This document shows positions 1 through 8,779 of a DNA stretch of 64,000 bases, piece by piece. The notes beneath the pieces were generated by a model, which was not told the DNA's origin, ran no database searches, and saw only the letters and a list, made by a program, of their open reading frames with translations. The position numbers and the translations under genes are program-made. This DNA is from UBA5069 sp964560495. GTDB lineage: Bacteria; Chloroflexota; Anaerolineae; Caldilineales; Caldilineaceae. The first letter of the stretch is position 1, and each line of letters starts with the position of its first letter. The stretch is taken from the NCBI GenBank assembly GCA_964560495.1, contig CAZLMM010000021.1, positions 1 to 64,000 of the forward strand, written 5' to 3'.

Positions 1-51
1 CAGGAGTTTTTGAACTGTGAAAACTCCTGGTTTCAAAGCAACCGCAGTTTA
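1..51. repeat. Dispersed palindromic repeat, copy 1 (left end cut by window)
   Basis: These 51 bases are identical to 20693-20743. They contain most of a hairpin (right arm AAAACTCCTGGTTTCAAA) followed by a conserved single-stranded tail GCAACCGCAGTTTA. The left arm is incomplete because the window starts here. The repeat lies at the 3' end of the minus-strand fasciclin gene, and the TAA stop codon of that gene (49-51) is formed by the last bases of the repeat. The other copy also lies just 3' of a minus-strand gene in the same orientation. It could be a transcription terminator that has been copied, or a REP-type mobile palindrome. Confidence 0.85.
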
Positions 52-1743
52 GCTCTGCCGACGACGCGTCGTCAACGCGCCAGCAGCCAGCACCACCATC
101 ACCAGGGTGGCGAGCACCACGCTGAGCAGCGGTGAATCGAAGCTGCCGCCTGTGGTGGGCAGTTCGCCAGGCGCTTCGGGCGCAGCTTCAGCCGCAGGCT
201 CTGTGGATTCGGCGGTTGGCGGCAAGATCACACTGTCGATGACGTGGATGACGCCGTTGCTGGCAACAATGTCCGCCGCGATGACGTTGGCGTCATTGAC
301 CATGGCGACGCCGTCGCCGATGGTGAACTTCACCGAGGCGCCTTGCATCGTGGGCGCTTCCTGACCGTCGCTCAGCTCACTGGACATGACGGCGTTCGGC
401 AGTACATGATAGAGCAGCACCTGGGTGAGCGCACCGGTCGGATCGGCCAGGAGGGCGTCTCGCGTCTCTTGCGGTATCTTGGCAAAGGCTTCATCGGTCG
501 GTGCAAAGACAGTGAAGGCGCCGTCGCTGCGCAAGGCAGATTCAAGACCGGCTGCCTGCAACGCAGCCAGGAGTGTGTCAAAGCCGCCGGCTGCCATCGC
601 TGTGTCAACGATATCCATCGGCTCCGCCGCCTCGACGCTCTCCGTCATGATTTCGGTGGGGGCCACCTCCGCGGTTTCAGTCATGGCTTCAGTTTCGGTC
701 ATGGGTTCGCTTGCCGCGGCCTCGACGCTCTCCGTCATGACTTCGGTGGAGGTCATCTCCACGGTTTCAGTCATGGCTTCGGTTTCGGTCATGGGTTCGC
801 TTGCCGCGGCCTCGACGCTCTCCGTCATGACTTCGGTGGAGGTCATCTCCACGGTTTCAGTCATGGCTTCGGTTTCGGTCATGGGTTCGCTTGCCGCGGC
901 CTCGGCGGCTTCAGTCGCGGCAGCCTCCTGCATGGAAGGCGGGACCAAGACCTGGTCGACGATATGCACGACGCCGTTAATCGCCGGCAGGTCTGCCGTT
1001 GTCACCGACGCCCCATTGACCGTCACGATGCCGTCGGCCACCGCCAAGTCGATGTCTTCCCCTTGCAGCGTAGGAACGCTCATGGTTTGGGTGATGGCAT
1101 CGCTGGTGAGCGCCCCGGGCGCCACATGGTAGGTGAGAATTTGCGAAAGTGTGTCCGGATCAGCCAACAATGCATCAAGTTGACCTTCGGGTAGGGCGGC
1201 GAATGCTTCTTCGCTCGGCGCAAAGACTGTGTAGGGGCCGCCTCGTGCGAGCGTTCCGCCTACCTCAGCGGCTTCTACGGCAGCAAGCAGCGTGGTCAAC
1301 CCGTTTTTCTCAGCAACTCCCGCAATGGAATCTGCCACCTGCTCGATCTTGATGGGGATCATCACAATCTGATCGTTGACCACCGCGGGAGCGTCTGCAT
1401 CTGGAAACTCGTACTCGCCGACCGCGCCGTCATCTACGTGGAGCATAGGGTGCAGCACCGGCGTCACTGCGGCCGGATCCACCTCGACTTTGAGGTTCGA
1501 TGTAATGCCATTGGGCACGGGTGCGTAGCCGATCACTGGGCCGGGCTTGCCGCCGTCGTCAGCGTGGATGACGACCCATCCTGGCCCATTGCTGGTCACG
1601 CGAGTAACCCGCACGATGCCATCGACGACATCCTGATCGACAGCAAATATGGCCGGAGTATACTGGGCTGATGCAACTGGCGCGAGGATAAGGATGAGAA
1701 TTGCAGTCAGCGCCAAAGTGATCAGCGCCTTATTCTTGGGCAT
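49..1743 (-). CDS. Cell-surface fasciclin (FAS1) adhesin with LPxTG-like tail
   Basis: The 564-residue protein begins with a signal peptide (hydrophobic stretch at residues 6-24, cut near ASA-Q). Residues about 28-130 resemble the DUF7282-type beta domain found in surface proteins. Two FAS1 domains follow at about 135-268 and 378-510, each with the TVFAP(S/T)(E/D)EAF and NGVVHIVD/NGVIHVID signatures. A Thr/Glu/Met linker of 30-residue repeats (about 275-375) separates them. The C-terminus has LPTTG at 528-532, a hydrophobic helix at about 539-557 and the basic end RRRQS, which is the layout of a sortase sorting signal. No sortase gene lies in the window. FAS1 proteins usually mediate adhesion. 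The start is supported by an AGGAGT Shine-Dalgarno 6 nt upstream. The exact ligand is unknown. Confidence 0.9.
   Translation of the reverse strand: MPKNKALITLALTAILILILAPVASAQYTPAIFAVDQDVVDGIVRVTRVTSNGPGWVVIHADDGGKPGPVIGYAPVPNGITSNLKVEVDPAAVTPVLHPMLHVDDGAVGEYEFPDADAPAVVNDQIVMIPIKIEQVADSIAGVAEKNGLTTLLAAVEAAEVGGTLARGGPYTVFAPSEEAFAALPEGQLDALLADPDTLSQILTYHVAPGALTSDAITQTMSVPTLQGEDIDLAVADGIVTVNGASVTTADLPAINGVVHIVDQVLVPPSMQEAAATEAAEAAASEPMTETEAMTETVEMTSTEVMTESVEAAASEPMTETEAMTETVEMTSTEVMTESVEAAASEPMTETEAMTETAEVAPTEIMTESVEAAEPMDIVDTAMAAGGFDTLLAALQAAGLESALRSDGAFTVFAPTDEAFAKIPQETRDALLADPTGALTQVLLYHVLPNAVMSSELSDGQEAPTMQGASVKFTIGDGVAMVNDANVIAADIVASNGVIHVIDSVILPPTAESTEPAAEAAPEAPGELPTTGGSFDSPLLSVVLATLVMVVLAAGALTTRRRQS
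631..900. repeat. Three tandem 90-bp repeats inside the fasciclin gene
   Basis: Three head-to-tail units with period 90 bp start at 631, 721 and 811. The second and third are almost identical, and the first carries a few substitutions. Each encodes 30 residues rich in Thr, Glu and Met, with motifs such as EPMTETEAMTET. Because 90 is a multiple of three, the copy number can change without breaking the reading frame. The unit probably acts as an extended stalk between the two FAS1 domains. Confidence 0.9.
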
Positions 1744-2105
1744 AATGGACTCCTATCTGCCTGTTGTTGAACGGAATATCATGACGATTCAATTGCTCAC
1801 AAAATGTTGCGGCGCCAGCGCGCCGACCAGATGGCGCATGAAATAAATGTTCTCACAATCAGTCATGAAAGAATGTTTGGTAGGGCAGAATGGGCGGCAG
1901 AAAACTATGGCCGTGGGACGGCGACGTCGCCGTTTCCCCTACCGTGAGCTCACCCTGAATTCACCGTATTCGATTGATAGCGCAACTCTGCGCATGGCGC
2001 CACCTTGTGCTGCGCTGCATCTGTTTGCGCTGAGCAAACCTGATTGAAAGTCTATCACAAGCCGGATGGATTTGCGAAAGTGCAAGACAACACAATAAGC
2101 CGATT
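1744..2105. other. Intergenic region upstream of the fasciclin gene
   Basis: These 362 bases separate the minus-strand fasciclin gene from the end of tlyA, also on the minus strand. They should hold the fasciclin promoter. I see an AGGAGT ribosome-binding site just above 1743 but no convincing -10/-35 pair. Short open frames here show no recognisable protein. Confidence 0.4.
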
Positions 2106-2960
2106 TTATGAGTGACGAACGATGGTCGACGCCGTTCTGAGCGCGTTGTCGATAGCCCAGGTTGCATCGAGTTCCAACGCGTCCTCCCGTAACGTCCGTT
2201 GCAGCCAGAGGAAGAATTCCACATTCCCAGTCGGCCCCAACACAGGCGAAACCGTAACGCCGGCTATTGCCAGCGTCAGCGAGCGCGCCAGACTGACTGC
2301 ATCTTCCAGGACGCGACGATGCACCTTTTCGTCGCGCACCACTCCCCGCGCACCCACATCTTCCTGCGCCGCCTCGAACTGCGGCTTGACCAGCGCGACC
2401 ACCTGGGCAGTCGGTCGAAGCAAGCGCAGCGCGGCGGGCAGGGTCAACTCCAGGCCGATGAAGCTGGCGTCGATGACGGCAAGATCAGCAAGAACCCGGC
2501 CGGGTAGCTGGTCAAGAAAACGAACATTTGTACGCTCAAGCGGCGTGACGCGTGGGTCATTGCGCAGCTTCCAGGCAAGCTGACCATAGCCAACATCCAC
2601 TGCATAGACATGAGCAGCGCCTCTTTGCAGCAGACAGTCGGTAAACCCACCGGCGGCAGCCCCAACATCGACGACGACAAGATGACTGACATCCAGATGA
2701 AACTCATCCAGTGCAGCAGCCAGTTTCAGACCTCCCCGACTCACGTAGGGTCGTGGAGCGCGGACGCTGATTTTGGCGGTGATGGGGACTTTTGCGCCTG
2801 GCTTATCAATGACATTTCCGTCCACCTGTACATCGCCGGCCATAATCAGGCGCGGCGCCATGTCGCCATGCTCGACCAGCCCGCGCGTTACCAACAACAG
2901 ATCGAGACGCTGCTTTGGCGTTGCTTTTCTGCGAACAGTGTTTGGGAGATCATTTGACAT
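2106..2960 (-). CDS. tlyA: TlyA family rRNA 2'-O-methyltransferase
   Basis: The 284-residue product has an N-terminal S4 RNA-binding domain (about 17-75) followed by a FtsJ/RrmJ-type SAM-dependent methyltransferase fold. The SAM loop is DVGAAAGGFTD at 98-108. The catalytic K-D-K-E tetrad is visible as K79 (RGGLKL), D164 (VIDASF), K192 (LVKPQFE) and E248 (NVEFF). TlyA proteins methylate the ribose of cytidines in 16S and, in some species, 23S rRNA, which affects capreomycin sensitivity. Length is normal for the family. The ATG lies only 17 nt from the start codon of the divergent prenyltransferase gene, so the two promoters must overlap each other's coding regions. Confidence 0.93.
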   Translation of the reverse strand: MSNDLPNTVRRKATPKQRLDLLLVTRGLVEHGDMAPRLIMAGDVQVDGNVIDKPGAKVPITAKISVRAPRPYVSRGGLKLAAALDEFHLDVSHLVVVDVGAAAGGFTDCLLQRGAAHVYAVDVGYGQLAWKLRNDPRVTPLERTNVRFLDQLPGRVLADLAVIDASFIGLELTLPAALRLLRPTAQVVALVKPQFEAAQEDVGARGVVRDEKVHRRVLEDAVSLARSLTLAIAGVTVSPVLGPTGNVEFFLWLQRTLREDALELDATWAIDNALRTASTIVRHS

Positions 2961-2977
2961 TACGGTAACATGGCCTT

Positions 2978-3862
2978 ATGTTTGCACAGAACCTGATCGG
3001 CCTTTGGAAGACCATGCGCCCGCACCAATGGGCGAAGAACGTGATCGTCTTTGCGGCGCTGGTCTTCGATGGCAAACTCTTCGTTCCAACACTCTTCTGG
3101 CAGACATTTCTTGTGTTTGCGGCTTTTTGTTTGGCATCCAGCAGCGTCTATATTCTCAATGACCTGGTGGATGTGGAGAAAGACCGTCTTCACCCCAAGA
3201 AACGCCTCCGTCCTCTACCCAGCGGATTGCTCAACCCAAGACTGGCCCTGGTCGCCGCTATCCTGCTGGCTATGGTGAGCCTGGGCGCGACGCTCTGGCT
3301 TGACCCGTGGGTGGGTGTGGTCACAGCCGTCTATCTTGCACAGAACGTGGCCTATAGCTTCTATCTGAAGAACATCGTCATCATTGACGTCATGGTGCTG
3401 GCATTGGGCTTCCTGCTGCGGGTGGTGGCCGGCGCAGTCGTTGTCCACGTAGCCAATTTCAGCCCCTGGCTATACGTCTGCGTAACGCTTCTTTCTCTCT
3501 TTTTAGGTTTCGGTAAGCGGCGCCACGAGATCTCATTGTTGGAGGGCGAGGCTGTCAACCACCGGGCCAGCCTTTCGGAGTACAACCTGCCTCTGCTCGA
3601 CCAGATCATCGGCATCGTCACCACCAGCACGTTCATCGCCTACACGCTGTATGGCATCGAGGCCCAAACAGCCCTGGCGCGCGACGGACGCATGTTGTTG
3701 ACCACACCTTTTGTTTTCTACTTCATCGCCCGCTATCTCTATCTCATTCACGTGAAGAAGCTAGGCGGTGCGCCCGATGAACTGCTCTTCCGCGATCGCG
3801 CGCTGCTGCTCAACAGCGGTTTGTGGGCGGCGTCGGTCGTGGCGTTGATCTATCTGTGGTGA
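2978..3862 (+). CDS. UbiA-family prenyltransferase, decaprenyl-phosphate phosphoribosyltransferase-like
   Basis: This 294-residue polytopic membrane protein carries the Mg/diphosphate-binding motif NDLVDVEKD at 61-69, in a form followed by RLHPKKRLRPLPSG, as in the Rv3806c/DPPR synthase branch of the UbiA superfamily. The opening MRPHQWAKN is also typical of that branch. In mycobacteria this enzyme moves phosphoribose from PRPP to decaprenyl phosphate for arabinan synthesis. The true substrate here is inferred, not shown. A second in-frame ATG at 3014 is a possible start. A lipid-linked sugar donor would fit the nearby glycan locus, but the gene is not part of that operon. Confidence 0.82.
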   Translation: MFAQNLIGLWKTMRPHQWAKNVIVFAALVFDGKLFVPTLFWQTFLVFAAFCLASSSVYILNDLVDVEKDRLHPKKRLRPLPSGLLNPRLALVAAILLAMVSLGATLWLDPWVGVVTAVYLAQNVAYSFYLKNIVIIDVMVLALGFLLRVVAGAVVVHVANFSPWLYVCVTLLSLFLGFGKRRHEISLLEGEAVNHRASLSEYNLPLLDQIIGIVTTSTFIAYTLYGIEAQTALARDGRMLLTTPFVFYFIARYLYLIHVKKLGGAPDELLFRDRALLLNSGLWAASVVALIYLW

Positions 3863-3885
3863 GGATGTGAGGTTCTGGATCCCTG

Positions 3886-3920
3886 AGGTTTTGGGACGCC
3901 ACCCCGCTACCCTAAAACCC
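3886..3920. terminator. Weak hairpin between convergent genes
   Basis: A 9-bp imperfect stem (GGTTTTGGG against CCTAAAACC, one mismatch) with a 15-nt loop lies between the stop of the prenyltransferase gene (3862) and the stop of the PHP gene (3941). Its place between two converging genes suggests a bidirectional terminator, but there is no clear run of T. Confidence 0.3.
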
Positions 3921-3940
3921 TAAGACCGCAACGCCACAAT

Positions 3941-5782
3941 TTACTCCTCTTGTGCAAAAACCGACCACGGCCCATCCATTCCATCCTCGGTGACGCCATA
4001 GAAAACGCGAATCTTTTCACCTTCGCGCAGCGCCAGGTCATAGCGCAGCTTGCCGGCGCGCTTCTCTACATGCACCAGCCCTATGTTGCCGCGCCATTGA
4101 ACATTGGCTGGGTTGACCGGTCTGTCTTCGTGCTTCTGGATCGCATAATTCCACAGGTCTTTGGCCCCGCGCCGGGTCACATTCTTGATGACGCGCCCAT
4201 TGCGCAGGTCACGGATGCTGTGAAAGCGGTTGCCATGACGGACTTCTGTTTCGACGATCTCCATGCCGATCTGGGGCAGATAAAAGGCGTCGTCAGCGGC
4301 GACAGCCTGCACCAGGCTTGGCCCTGTTTCGGGCGGAGCTACATGCGTCGTCGCCAGCTCCAATTCCGCACTGTGGGTCGTCGGCGCTTCGGTGGAAACC
4401 GGCAGCGCCTGCTCGCTGGCGAAGATCGGCTGTTGCATCTGTGCTGCTCGACTTTCCAGCACCATGGCGATGATCTCGTCGCGCACGGCCAATGTGGAGT
4501 CGGCCTCGTCGCGCACATAGAATTTGTAGCCATCGAGACAATAGGGACTGTCCTCACCCTTTGGCACACGCAGGGATAACACGTTGACGCCGTCGCTCTT
4601 GATCGTGTCGCACTTGATCTCCAGCGGCGGCGCCAGGCGCGCTTCGGTCTCGGCCAAAATCTGCTCCTCCACTTGCTTGGGGCGTGTAATGCCCTTTGGC
4701 CCTTCTTTACGGGGTGTGATGCCGATGTAGATCGTGCCGCCGGCTGTGTTGGCAAAAGCGCACACATCGGCCAAAATGGCGTCCAGCTTGCCGCCGCGCT
4801 GATTGGCCGATTCGTGAAAACTCTGGATGATGCTCGGCCCTTCCTCCCGTGCGGCGGACAGTGGGTCGAAGGGCTTGTCTTTGGGGCGAGCCGGGCGCGT
4901 GCGGTCGAAGGCTGTGCTGCGCAGCAGCCCGGCCAGCGAGTCGAAAGAGACTTCGTCCAACAGCATTTCGGTGGCGCGGTCACCGATGCCCAGCCGCTTG
5001 GGGTTGCGCAGGTCCATGTTGATGCGGTGGGCGTCGCTGCCCTGGATGCAGTGCATGCGCCGGGGATATTCGCTCTTGGAGCCATTGAAGAAGCGCGCGC
5101 TCGAATAGCCGCGTTCCTCCAAGTCGGTCACTTCCAGGGCGTCCAGATTGGGGTCCTGGGTGTAGGCGATTTTGGTCTGGCCGCCGAAGGGGAAATTGCG
5201 CATGGCGACGCCGTGGGTGCTGTTGGCGTGCGCTGCGATGACCAGACCGCCGGCGTCATGGATGGTTTTGTATGCGGCCAGCACATCGACCGTAGAACCG
5301 GTTTCGGTGCTGCCCACATCGATCTTTTCCGGCGGCACCTTGAGGGAGAGAAGGATATGCTCCAGGGTGCGCACGGACGTTTCGGGCGGAAAAATGCCCA
5401 AGATGTGAAAGCCAAAGGTCGCGGTGAACTCGAAACCGGGGAGAACGAGGACCCGATTGGCCAGGTCGCGCCACTGCATGAGGGCCGCGCGCTCGGCGTC
5501 GGTGAGCCGATTTTGCTGCTCCAGGCGTGTCAGCCACTCGACCTCACGGCGGATGGCAGCCACGCCGGCCACAGTGTTGTGGTCGGTGATGGCGATGACA
5601 TCCAGCCCCTTGTTGGCCGCCGTGCGCAGCCAATCCAGATAGCCCACATTGGGCTCTTCGTAATCGTTCGACGCGGGGGTGTGCAGGTGCAGATCGACCT
5701 TGCACCACCGGCGTTGGGTTTTGCCCGGCTGCTGGGCCGGACGGGTCTGTGTATTCAAGTTAGCTTTGCGTTTTCTTGTCAC
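3941..5782 (-). CDS. PHP-domain phosphoesterase fused to AlbA_2/Schlafen-type domain
   Basis: The 613-residue protein starts with a PHP metallo-hydrolase domain (about 26-300). Metal-binding motifs include DLHLHT (30-35), ITDHN (65-69) and a later GSDAH. Residues about 310-435 match an AlbA_2 (Schlafen-type, divergent AAA-4) domain, with ESANQRGG, FANTAGGTIYIGI and FYVRDEADSTLAVRDEI. The C-terminal 150 residues are unassigned. PHP domains hydrolyse phosphoesters, and AlbA_2 domains bind nucleic acids and occur in regulators and defence proteins. The combined role is unknown. The start at 5782 is GTG with a weak ribosome site. The gene stands alone, convergent with the prenyltransferase gene and downstream of the glycan locus on the same strand. 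Confidence 0.85.
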   Translation of the reverse strand: MTRKRKANLNTQTRPAQQPGKTQRRWCKVDLHLHTPASNDYEEPNVGYLDWLRTAANKGLDVIAITDHNTVAGVAAIRREVEWLTRLEQQNRLTDAERAALMQWRDLANRVLVLPGFEFTATFGFHILGIFPPETSVRTLEHILLSLKVPPEKIDVGSTETGSTVDVLAAYKTIHDAGGLVIAAHANSTHGVAMRNFPFGGQTKIAYTQDPNLDALEVTDLEERGYSSARFFNGSKSEYPRRMHCIQGSDAHRINMDLRNPKRLGIGDRATEMLLDEVSFDSLAGLLRSTAFDRTRPARPKDKPFDPLSAAREEGPSIIQSFHESANQRGGKLDAILADVCAFANTAGGTIYIGITPRKEGPKGITRPKQVEEQILAETEARLAPPLEIKCDTIKSDGVNVLSLRVPKGEDSPYCLDGYKFYVRDEADSTLAVRDEIIAMVLESRAAQMQQPIFASEQALPVSTEAPTTHSAELELATTHVAPPETGPSLVQAVAADDAFYLPQIGMEIVETEVRHGNRFHSIRDLRNGRVIKNVTRRGAKDLWNYAIQKHEDRPVNPANVQWRGNIGLVHVEKRAGKLRYDLALREGEKIRVFYGVTEDGMDGPWSVFAQEE

Positions 5783-5825
5783 AACAAACTACCATTTCTT
5801 GGATGCGAAGTCTAAAGACTCAATG

Positions 5826-6815
5826 TCACTTTCTAGCATAGATGGTTACGCCATCATATTCGTGGCGAAAGCCCATGACGGCGATTGCAGCCAGCCATTC
5901 ACCCAGTTGGGGAACCTGGCGCAGCCGGGCGAGGCGGGGTTTGTACTCTTCAGGAATGAACCATTCGTAGCCAATCGCGCGCTTCATTTCCAGCACACGC
6001 AGGTTGCTTGCAGCGAATGCGCGATAGTACCCCCACAACGTATGCACATGCTCATTGATGCCGTAGGTCTTTTCGTCTTCCTGGGACGCAGCGTTTGGGT
6101 TGGCGCGAAACGATCGAATCCCCTCGTTCAGTCCGGCCAAGATTCCGCCCTTCCTAGTGACGCGTGTCATCTCCTGAAGCATTTTGGGCAAATCCAGGGC
6201 ATGATGCAGAGCAGCGATGGCGAAGACCAAGTCGAAGTGGTCGGAGACAAAGGGCAAGTTTTCGGCGTCAGCGGCTACGACCTCGTAGTGGCAGCCGGAC
6301 TGCTCCATGAAGAAGCGCGCCCGTCCCAGCCCGATATTGGGATCAGCCACGATGTCGCAGGCGCAGTAAGAGCAACCCACCTCGACAAACATGCGCCCGG
6401 CCCAGGTTTTGGCCGCGCCAATCTCCAGCACGCGCATCCCAGGTCGCACATAAGTCGCCATCATCTCCTCGAAAGAGTGCTTGGTGGCCAGCCAGCCAGA
6501 AGCCTCCTTCGGATCCCACCCCAACTTGCCCACAACGTCGGGCAGCGCCAGGTCGATCTCTGGGGTTGGGATGTACCAATTCTCTTTTTGTGAGATTTCG
6601 ACCCAGCCTCTGGCTTCGCGTTTCTTCTCCGCCATTCTCGGCAGGTCATCCGCCAGCATGTTGGGAATTCCAGCTTCAATCAGGTAGGGACAGCCGCAGC
6701 GGCTGCAGATCATCACTCCTGTCTCGATCAGGCCATCGTGTGCGTCGAGTGAGATAAGCTCAAGGCGGCCATGACAGCGTGGGCAAATCAGGACTTCAAG
6801 AAGGTCAGCTTTCAT
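5826..6815 (-). CDS. SAM-dependent methyltransferase with Trm112-like zinc ribbon
   Basis: The 329-residue product opens with a Trm112p-like zinc ribbon: CPRC at 11-14 and CSRC at 37-40, giving four cysteines for one zinc. A class I methyltransferase domain follows, with motif I RVLEIGAAKTWAGR near 125-140 and a Methyltransf_11 core including FDLVFAIAALHHALDLPK. The C-terminal part has features of sugar- or lipid-modifying methyltransferases. The first 11 bases overlap the end of the GT-methyltransferase gene, so the two are probably translationally coupled. This is the last gene of the glycan locus. It likely modifies a sugar or a glycan end, but the substrate is not visible from sequence. 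Confidence 0.85.
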   Translation of the reverse strand: MKADLLEVLICPRCHGRLELISLDAHDGLIETGVMICSRCGCPYLIEAGIPNMLADDLPRMAEKKREARGWVEISQKENWYIPTPEIDLALPDVVGKLGWDPKEASGWLATKHSFEEMMATYVRPGMRVLEIGAAKTWAGRMFVEVGCSYCACDIVADPNIGLGRARFFMEQSGCHYEVVAADAENLPFVSDHFDLVFAIAALHHALDLPKMLQEMTRVTRKGGILAGLNEGIRSFRANPNAASQEDEKTYGINEHVHTLWGYYRAFAASNLRVLEMKRAIGYEWFIPEEYKPRLARLRQVPQLGEWLAAIAVMGFRHEYDGVTIYARK

Positions 6816-8778
6816 TGTCTTTCCTTTGCCGTACGCTCTGACCGTGCAACGTTGTTGTCTGGTTGGACGCCGACTCGTACGTCGATGGCTGCGGCCGCTT
6901 CCTGATCAGCGTCACGATCCAGCCGCCACCTGGGAGATGGTTTTCCACCTCAGCGACCGGCGTCAGTATTTCCGTCAGGTCAAATGACCTGCTGCGATTC
7001 CCCACAAATAGATGATCATCGCGCATGTAAAAATTCCATTGATGCATGCCGGTATACTGTTGGGTTTCGACCTCGTTGGAATGATGATGCAAATAGACCA
7101 GCCCGCCCGGTTTTGTGACTGCAACCATCTGCTCAAGCACCGCCACGGGATCACGGCTATGATCGATGACGTTGCGAGCATGCACCAGGTCGAAGCTGTT
7201 CTCGGCAAAGAGGCTCGTCAGCCCCTCTGCCTCGCCAACTTGCGTGCGCACCGGCGGTGTAATGCCATATTTTTCCAACAGCCGATTGTACCTCTCCGCC
7301 AGCGGGTCGATGGCTGTGATGCGCACGTTGCGCTGCCCCCAACGCTTGCCGAGAAAGGTCAGCGGCCCTGCGCCCACATCCAGAATGTCCACCGTTGCAT
7401 CGAGCGGCGCAGAGAGGAGATCGGTGATGTATGATTGAAGACGTAGCTCTGGGTCGCAGCGCAATTGGAAATCAACGCCCTGGACGCCTCCGGCCTCGGC
7501 CAGATACGCATCCCAGAAGGCGACTTCCTCTTCCTCGCCAACTCGATAGGGAGGCCGCACCTGCGCTTCTGCTTGTCTCGTCGCGTAATCTTTGCCAGCC
7601 ACAGCGTAACAGAATTCGGCGAAGCGCTCGCCCATGCGCCGCCAACTATACTTTTCCTCGGCCATGCTCCGCCCGCGTGCAGCCATCTGTTCACGCAGCG
7701 GCGCGTCCTGCAAGAGCTGGATGCACTTGCCCACGAACACCTCCGGCGCGTCGGCCAGCATGATCTCGACGCCGTCGCTCACCTCTAGCCCTTGCGCGCC
7801 CACTGTGGTGGAGACCACCGGCAGACCGGCGGCCATGGACTCCACGATTTTGAGCCGCGTGCCCCCGCCCAGGCGTAGGGGCACCGCCATGACCCAGCTG
7901 CGCGCCATGTAGGGCCGTACGTCGGGAACGCTGCCCGTCACGACGACGCCGGGCAGCTCGCCGTAACGCTGGATTTCGGCGGGCGGCCCGTGTCCCACCA
8001 CCAGCACGTGGAGGTCAGGCAACGCCGCCGACAGGGCCGGATACATCGTCTGAAAGAAGTGGTGTGCGGCGTCAATGTTGGGATAATAGTGCATGGTGCC
8101 AAGGATGAGCAACGTGGGCGCAGGGTCGGGACAGCGCCAGAGCGTGAAGTAGTCCACATCGGCGCCGTTGACGATGATGCGCAGCGCCAAATTGCGCCCC
8201 TGTTGGCTGACGACCCGGCCATCATCTTCCGAGCAGACCAACGCGCCGGCAAAGAGGGGCATCTTACCATCTTCGTAGCGTTTCAGCCGTCGCGCCTCCA
8301 ACAGGTCGAGCAGCTTCTGCTCTCCCCAGGGGCGATAGGCTGCGGTCTCTTCGTAGTGGAGATGGTCAACCTTGTGACGGATCACCAGGCGCGGCGTGTG
8401 GGCGTTTGCAACAAGTTCCTCGACATAGGGCGTCATGCAGATTTCGTCGCACACCAGTAAGTCGTATGGCTGGCTGTCGAGCATCTCCCGCAGCTCGGCC
8501 AGGCTTTCGGCTGTGTGAAAGTAGCGCACGGAGCGCGGCAAGGGCGAAAGCAGCCCGGCGACCTGCTCGCGGCGCTGGGGGCGAGGTCGAAGACGCACGA
8601 TCTCCACTCGTGAACAAAGGCGCTTGAGCGGCGCTGGATCGGGCGCTTCACCATGGGCGACAGTGTAGAAATCCACGTCGGCGGCCTCGGCCAGGCCCTT
8701 GAGCAGATAGTAGGAGCGTAGCTTGCCGCCGGTGTCCGCCGGCCAGAGGAAATAGGGGGTGATGAAGGCAACGCGCAC
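6805..8778 (-). CDS. GT4 glycosyltransferase fused to class I methyltransferase
   Basis: The product of about 657 residues joins two enzymes. Residues 1 to about 400 form a GT-B glycosyltransferase: FITPYFLWPADTGGKLR at the start, and the donor-site LRLGGGTRLKIVESMAAG near 299. Residues about 440-600 form a Methyltransf_11 domain with ILDVGAGPLTF near 462 and DLVHARNVIDHSRDPV. The open frame reaches 8865, but I choose the GTG at 8778, one base after the TGA of the upstream gene. This gives the usual N-terminus of the fold and a GGTGGA ribosome site. The fusion suggests addition of a sugar and its methylation by one polypeptide, for instance as a capping step. It overlaps the next gene by 11 nt. 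Confidence 0.87.
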   Translation of the reverse strand: MRVAFITPYFLWPADTGGKLRSYYLLKGLAEAADVDFYTVAHGEAPDPAPLKRLCSRVEIVRLRPRPQRREQVAGLLSPLPRSVRYFHTAESLAELREMLDSQPYDLLVCDEICMTPYVEELVANAHTPRLVIRHKVDHLHYEETAAYRPWGEQKLLDLLEARRLKRYEDGKMPLFAGALVCSEDDGRVVSQQGRNLALRIIVNGADVDYFTLWRCPDPAPTLLILGTMHYYPNIDAAHHFFQTMYPALSAALPDLHVLVVGHGPPAEIQRYGELPGVVVTGSVPDVRPYMARSWVMAVPLRLGGGTRLKIVESMAAGLPVVSTTVGAQGLEVSDGVEIMLADAPEVFVGKCIQLLQDAPLREQMAARGRSMAEEKYSWRRMGERFAEFCYAVAGKDYATRQAEAQVRPPYRVGEEEEVAFWDAYLAEAGGVQGVDFQLRCDPELRLQSYITDLLSAPLDATVDILDVGAGPLTFLGKRWGQRNVRITAIDPLAERYNRLLEKYGITPPVRTQVGEAEGLTSLFAENSFDLVHARNVIDHSRDPVAVLEQMVAVTKPGGLVYLHHHSNEVETQQYTGMHQWNFYMRDDHLFVGNRSRSFDLTEILTPVAEVENHLPGGGWIVTLIRKRPQPSTYESASNQTTTLHGQSVRQRKDNES

Positions 8779-8779
8779 G

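Noticed and set aside
631..900. Possible CRISPR-like repeats
   Set aside because: The units are 90 bp, adjacent without unique spacers, and in frame in a surface protein gene; no cas genes.
244..1194. 316-residue plus-strand open frame inside the fasciclin gene, rich in His/Gly
   Set aside because: It is antisense to a well-supported fasciclin gene, and its repeats come from the 90-bp DNA repeats; no ribosome site or family match.
4673..5815. 380-residue plus-strand open frame opposite the PHP gene
   Set aside because: Antisense to clear PHP and AlbA_2 motifs; long only because high-GC third positions avoid stops.
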